Source of the DNA: Bacteroidota bacterium
GTDB lineage: Bacteria > Bacteroidota > Bacteroidia > Bacteroidales > UBA10428
DNA: 15,815 nt
Assembly (NCBI GenBank): GCA_024640925.1
Contig: JAHEEB010000016.1
Coordinates: forward strand, 1-15,815
Reading direction: 5' to 3'
Each line of letters starts with the position of its first letter. Position 1 is the stretch's first letter. Shown piece after piece: positions 13,931-15,815 of this stretch. A model generated the notes under the pieces. That model was not told the DNA's origin. It ran no database searches and was given only the letters and a program-made list of their open reading frames with translations. The position numbers and the translations under genes were made by a program.

Positions 13931-15307
13931 TTATTCTTTTGTAAGCTTAGTCATATATGAATTACCATTTATTGTTAAGGAAACAATATATACATCAGAT
14001 GGTAATTCAGACAAATCAATCTGTTCGATACCGCTAACATTCTGAATTTGTCTTGTCAGAACAACAGAACCCATCATAGAATATACATTAATATTTACAT
14101 TGGCATTCCTTCCAGCAAGGTCAATATTCAAAATATCTTTTAAAGGATTAGGATAAACACTTATACCTGAATTTTGTAAACTTTGAATACTGGCAGCACC
14201 AACTGTTACATAATCTGTTTTCGTATCCGAACAGCCATTAGCATTTGAAGCAGTTAATTGGATAGTTTGTTTCCCTGCATTATAAAAATAAACTGATTTT
14301 GTAGTTATATTACTATTATCCACATCGCTTCCAATCGTCCAAGTCCATGATGTTGCTCCCAGTGATGTATTAGTAAAAGTAACAACCCCACCGACAGCAA
14401 CAGTAGATGGTTCTGAAGTAAAATTAGCTGTAATTTCAGATACCTTTATAGGCAAATCTTTTACATCAGATATACAACTATTTGTTGCATCAGTATATTG
14501 CACTTTAAGAGCAATATCGGCTGAGATATTATCAATAGTATATGTGTTTTGAGTCCCAACAACTTCATTTCCTATAATCCATTCTATACCATAACTACCT
14601 ATATTAGAAGCTTGAAGTATTTGGCTTGTACCTTTACACATAGCTTGATTTAATGTACCTGAAGTTGCTGTAATAACTGGGGTTTCTGGTCTATTAACAA
14701 GTATTGTAATTTCCTTTGTTGCAGTACAGGAATTGTTAGCCCAAGATCCTGTGACTTTTACTGTTGTTGTAGTGTTAAAAGAGGTTGTTACCTCTTGTGT
14801 TGTAGGTAATGTAGAAGGAGTCCATGTCCAAGATGTACATTCACCACCCCCAGCTTTAAGTGTTGTGGTATTTAATAAACCATTTGCACAAATTTCAGTA
14901 GATGTTGCCGTTAAAGTTAATTGGGGTATTTCATTAATAATTACTGAAACGCGATATGCATCACTCCAATCACAGCAATATCCATTTCTTAAAGCTCTAA
15001 CATAATAATAAGTAGTGGAAGTACCCATAGCAGTGACGGTTTGGGAACCATTAAATACAGTAGCTGTAGAATAACCATCAGGATTTGTACCCTGCCAATA
15101 CATCGTTACATCAGATTCTGTAGTAGTGGCTGTTACAACAGCATTACCGCAGCCAGAAACTGAACTTAATCCTACAGGTGCTAGAGGTTCTGCTCTGACA
15201 GCCATAGTACTTGAGTTTAAATAATCTTGAATATTATCACATTTTGCATGTTGTAAGAATGTGAAAGTAAAGATGATTGATCCAAGGAGAATGAGATTTT
15301 TTTTCAT
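13931..15307 (-). CDS. T9SS-sorted surface protein with PKD domain
   Basis: I chose the ATG at 15307 (458 residues), because MKKNLILLGSIIFTFTFLQHAKC is a normal signal peptide; an in-frame ATG at 15340 adds 11 polar residues. The mature part is Thr/Ser/Asn-rich. It has Ig-like stretches such as LTATSTEICANG...STWTWTPSTLPTTQEV (about 130-205) and 'CKGTSQILQASN..YGIEW' (about 224-243). A PKD domain runs from about 293 to 369 (ANFTSEPSTVAVGG, TWTIGSDV, AGKQTIQLTASNANGCSDT). The C-terminus is a type A T9SS sorting domain (about 380-458: ISVYPNPLKDILNIDL, DLSELPSDVYIVSL, NSYMTKLTKE). It is expected on the cell surface, perhaps in adhesion or polymer binding. No catalytic domain is seen. Confidence 0.88.
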   Translation of the reverse strand: MKKNLILLGSIIFTFTFLQHAKCDNIQDYLNSSTMAVRAEPLAPVGLSSVSGCGNAVVTATTTESDVTMYWQGTNPDGYSTATVFNGSQTVTAMGTSTTYYYVRALRNGYCCDWSDAYRVSVIINEIPQLTLTATSTEICANGLLNTTTLKAGGGECTSWTWTPSTLPTTQEVTTSFNTTTTVKVTGSWANNSCTATKEITILVNRPETPVITATSGTLNQAMCKGTSQILQASNIGSYGIEWIIGNEVVGTQNTYTIDNISADIALKVQYTDATNSCISDVKDLPIKVSEITANFTSEPSTVAVGGVVTFTNTSLGATSWTWTIGSDVDNSNITTKSVYFYNAGKQTIQLTASNANGCSDTKTDYVTVGAASIQSLQNSGISVYPNPLKDILNIDLAGRNANVNINVYSMMGSVVLTRQIQNVSGIEQIDLSELPSDVYIVSLTINGNSYMTKLTKE

Positions 15308-15392
15308 AAACTTTTGATTTAAATGGTAAATTTTATTCATATTGACTTCTTTTGATTAACTTAATTTGTAAGAATTGTTATATTCAACTACT

Positions 15393-15423
15393 CAAATGTA
15401 AATATTTTTTTATTCATTTTAAA
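15393..15423 (-). promoter_or_regulatory. Candidate promoter of the PKD/T9SS protein gene
   Basis: On the minus strand TACATTTG (15400-15393) matches TAnnTTTG exactly. A TTTA (15423-15420), close to TTTG, lies 19 bases upstream. The leader to the ATG at 15307 would be about 80 bases. Confidence 0.5.
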
Positions 15424-15509
15424 TTGTCGATAATATTATACTTGAACAGGATTTTGTTTATAAAATCGCAATATGTATTTGGTTAGCTGGAAATAATAGA
15501 ACTTTTTAA

Positions 15510-15596
15510 ATGTTAATAACAATTGATGAAATAGATATAAATATTGATAAATACAAGCATATTTGTGATAAACAATTAAATTCTAGAGCATCATAA
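15510..15596 (+). CDS. Doubtful 28-codon ORF
   Basis: This frame reads MLITIDEIDINIDKYKHICD and then KQLNSRAS before TAA. The start loosely recalls the N-termini of small Phd/YefM-type antitoxins, but it is far too short for one. It has no clear promoter. It may be a remnant, a tiny gene or chance in AT-rich DNA. The surrounding 15341-15690 stretch holds no other gene that I can see. Confidence 0.12.
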   Translation: MLITIDEIDINIDKYKHICDKQLNSRAS

Positions 15597-15693
15597 AACC
15601 TTTAATTATTAAATAAAAGTTAACAAGACTTGATTCTACTTTATTTATTTTAGAATATTTTAGAATGTGGATTAAACATCATATAAGCGTATA

Positions 15694-15731
15694 AAAAGAG
15701 GCTGTCCAAAAAGTAATGGACAGCCTTTTTG
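15694..15731. terminator. Strong hairpin with flanking A/T runs (bidirectional terminator-like)
   Basis: AGGCTGTCCA (15699-15708) pairs exactly with TGGACAGCCT (15717-15726) around an eight-base loop, with AAAAAG before and TTTTT after. GAGGCTGTCCAAAAAGT-like strings also occur, from memory, near the ends of some insertion sequences, so this may be the edge of one. Confidence 0.75.
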
Positions 15732-15739
15732 TTGAAAAA

Positions 15740-15768
15740 AAGGTTGCAAATCAGTGATCTGCAACCTT
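15740..15768. repeat. Second hairpin near the right edge
   Basis: AAGGTTGCA (15740-15748) and TGCAACCTT (15760-15768) are exact complements around an 11-base loop. The loop itself contains ATCAGTGAT. Confidence 0.75.
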
Positions 15769-15770
15769 AA

Positions 15771-15813
15771 GTTGTCCCCTTAAATTTTGTAACTTAAGGG
15801 TGCTAATGACAAC
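15771..15813. repeat. Third, nested inverted repeat at the right edge
   Basis: An outer pair GTTGTC (15771-15776) / GACAAC (15808-15813) encloses an inner pair CCCTTAA (15777-15783) / TTAAGGG (15794-15800). The window ends two bases later, so what it belongs to is not visible. Confidence 0.6.
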
Positions 15814-15815
15814 GA

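Noticed and set aside
14733..15005. 90-codon plus-strand frame opposite the PKD protein
   Set aside because: It is antisense to Thr-rich coding sequence and shows no domain or start signal.

Overview
The window looks like chromosomal DNA from a member of the phylum Bacteroidota. It is AT-rich. Two secreted proteins end in type IX secretion (T9SS) sorting domains. One TonB-dependent receptor carries an extended signal peptide of a kind seen in this phylum. Several upstream regions contain the Bacteroidota promoter element TAnnTTTG, and Shine-Dalgarno sequences are not evident. The exact genus cannot be told from what is here.

Layout, left to right. Bases 1-1102 (minus) hold a YihY/BrkB-type inner-membrane protein cut by the window edge. 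Bases 1290-3676 (plus) hold a compact run of three genes: a stand-alone receiver protein, a YghZ-like aldo/keto reductase and a Gfo/Idh/MocA oxidoreductase. The last two overlap by ATGA. Bases 3667-3800 hold a heptamer repeat and a terminator. They are followed by a tiny Ala/Pro/Glu-rich lipoprotein (minus) and a BtuB-like TonB-dependent receptor (plus), which are divergently transcribed. A GT4 glycosyltransferase (minus) faces the receptor across a repeat-rich junction. Then comes a HEPN-MNT gene pair (minus, ATGA overlap).

The most unusual part is 8491-11957. A REP-associated tyrosine transposase (RAYT, TnpA_REP-like, HUH/Y1) gene at 8576-9355 contains a 9-bp-unit tandem repeat, a perfect 28-bp palindrome and a CAA tract, all in frame between its HUH motif and its catalytic tyrosine. 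About 2 kb away lies a second, decayed copy with both catalytic motifs damaged. The two copies share about 140 bp of non-coding sequence downstream, including conserved hairpins, and a 16-bp identical stretch upstream. This suggests a mobile unit larger than the ORF. A three-repeat T9SS-sorted surface protein lies between the copies.

The right third (11970-15307, minus) encodes an O-antigen-ligase-like membrane protein with a C-terminal TPR region and a PKD-containing T9SS-sorted surface protein. The last 475 bases hold one possible promoter, a doubtful 28-codon ORF and three consecutive hairpins at the window edge.

Several genes concern the cell envelope (TonB receptor, lipoprotein, GT4, O-antigen-ligase-like protein, T9SS cargo), but they do not form one obvious operon. 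No rRNA, tRNA or CRISPR array was seen. The best candidate for something unusual is the RAYT element that carries a REP-like palindrome inside its own coding sequence.
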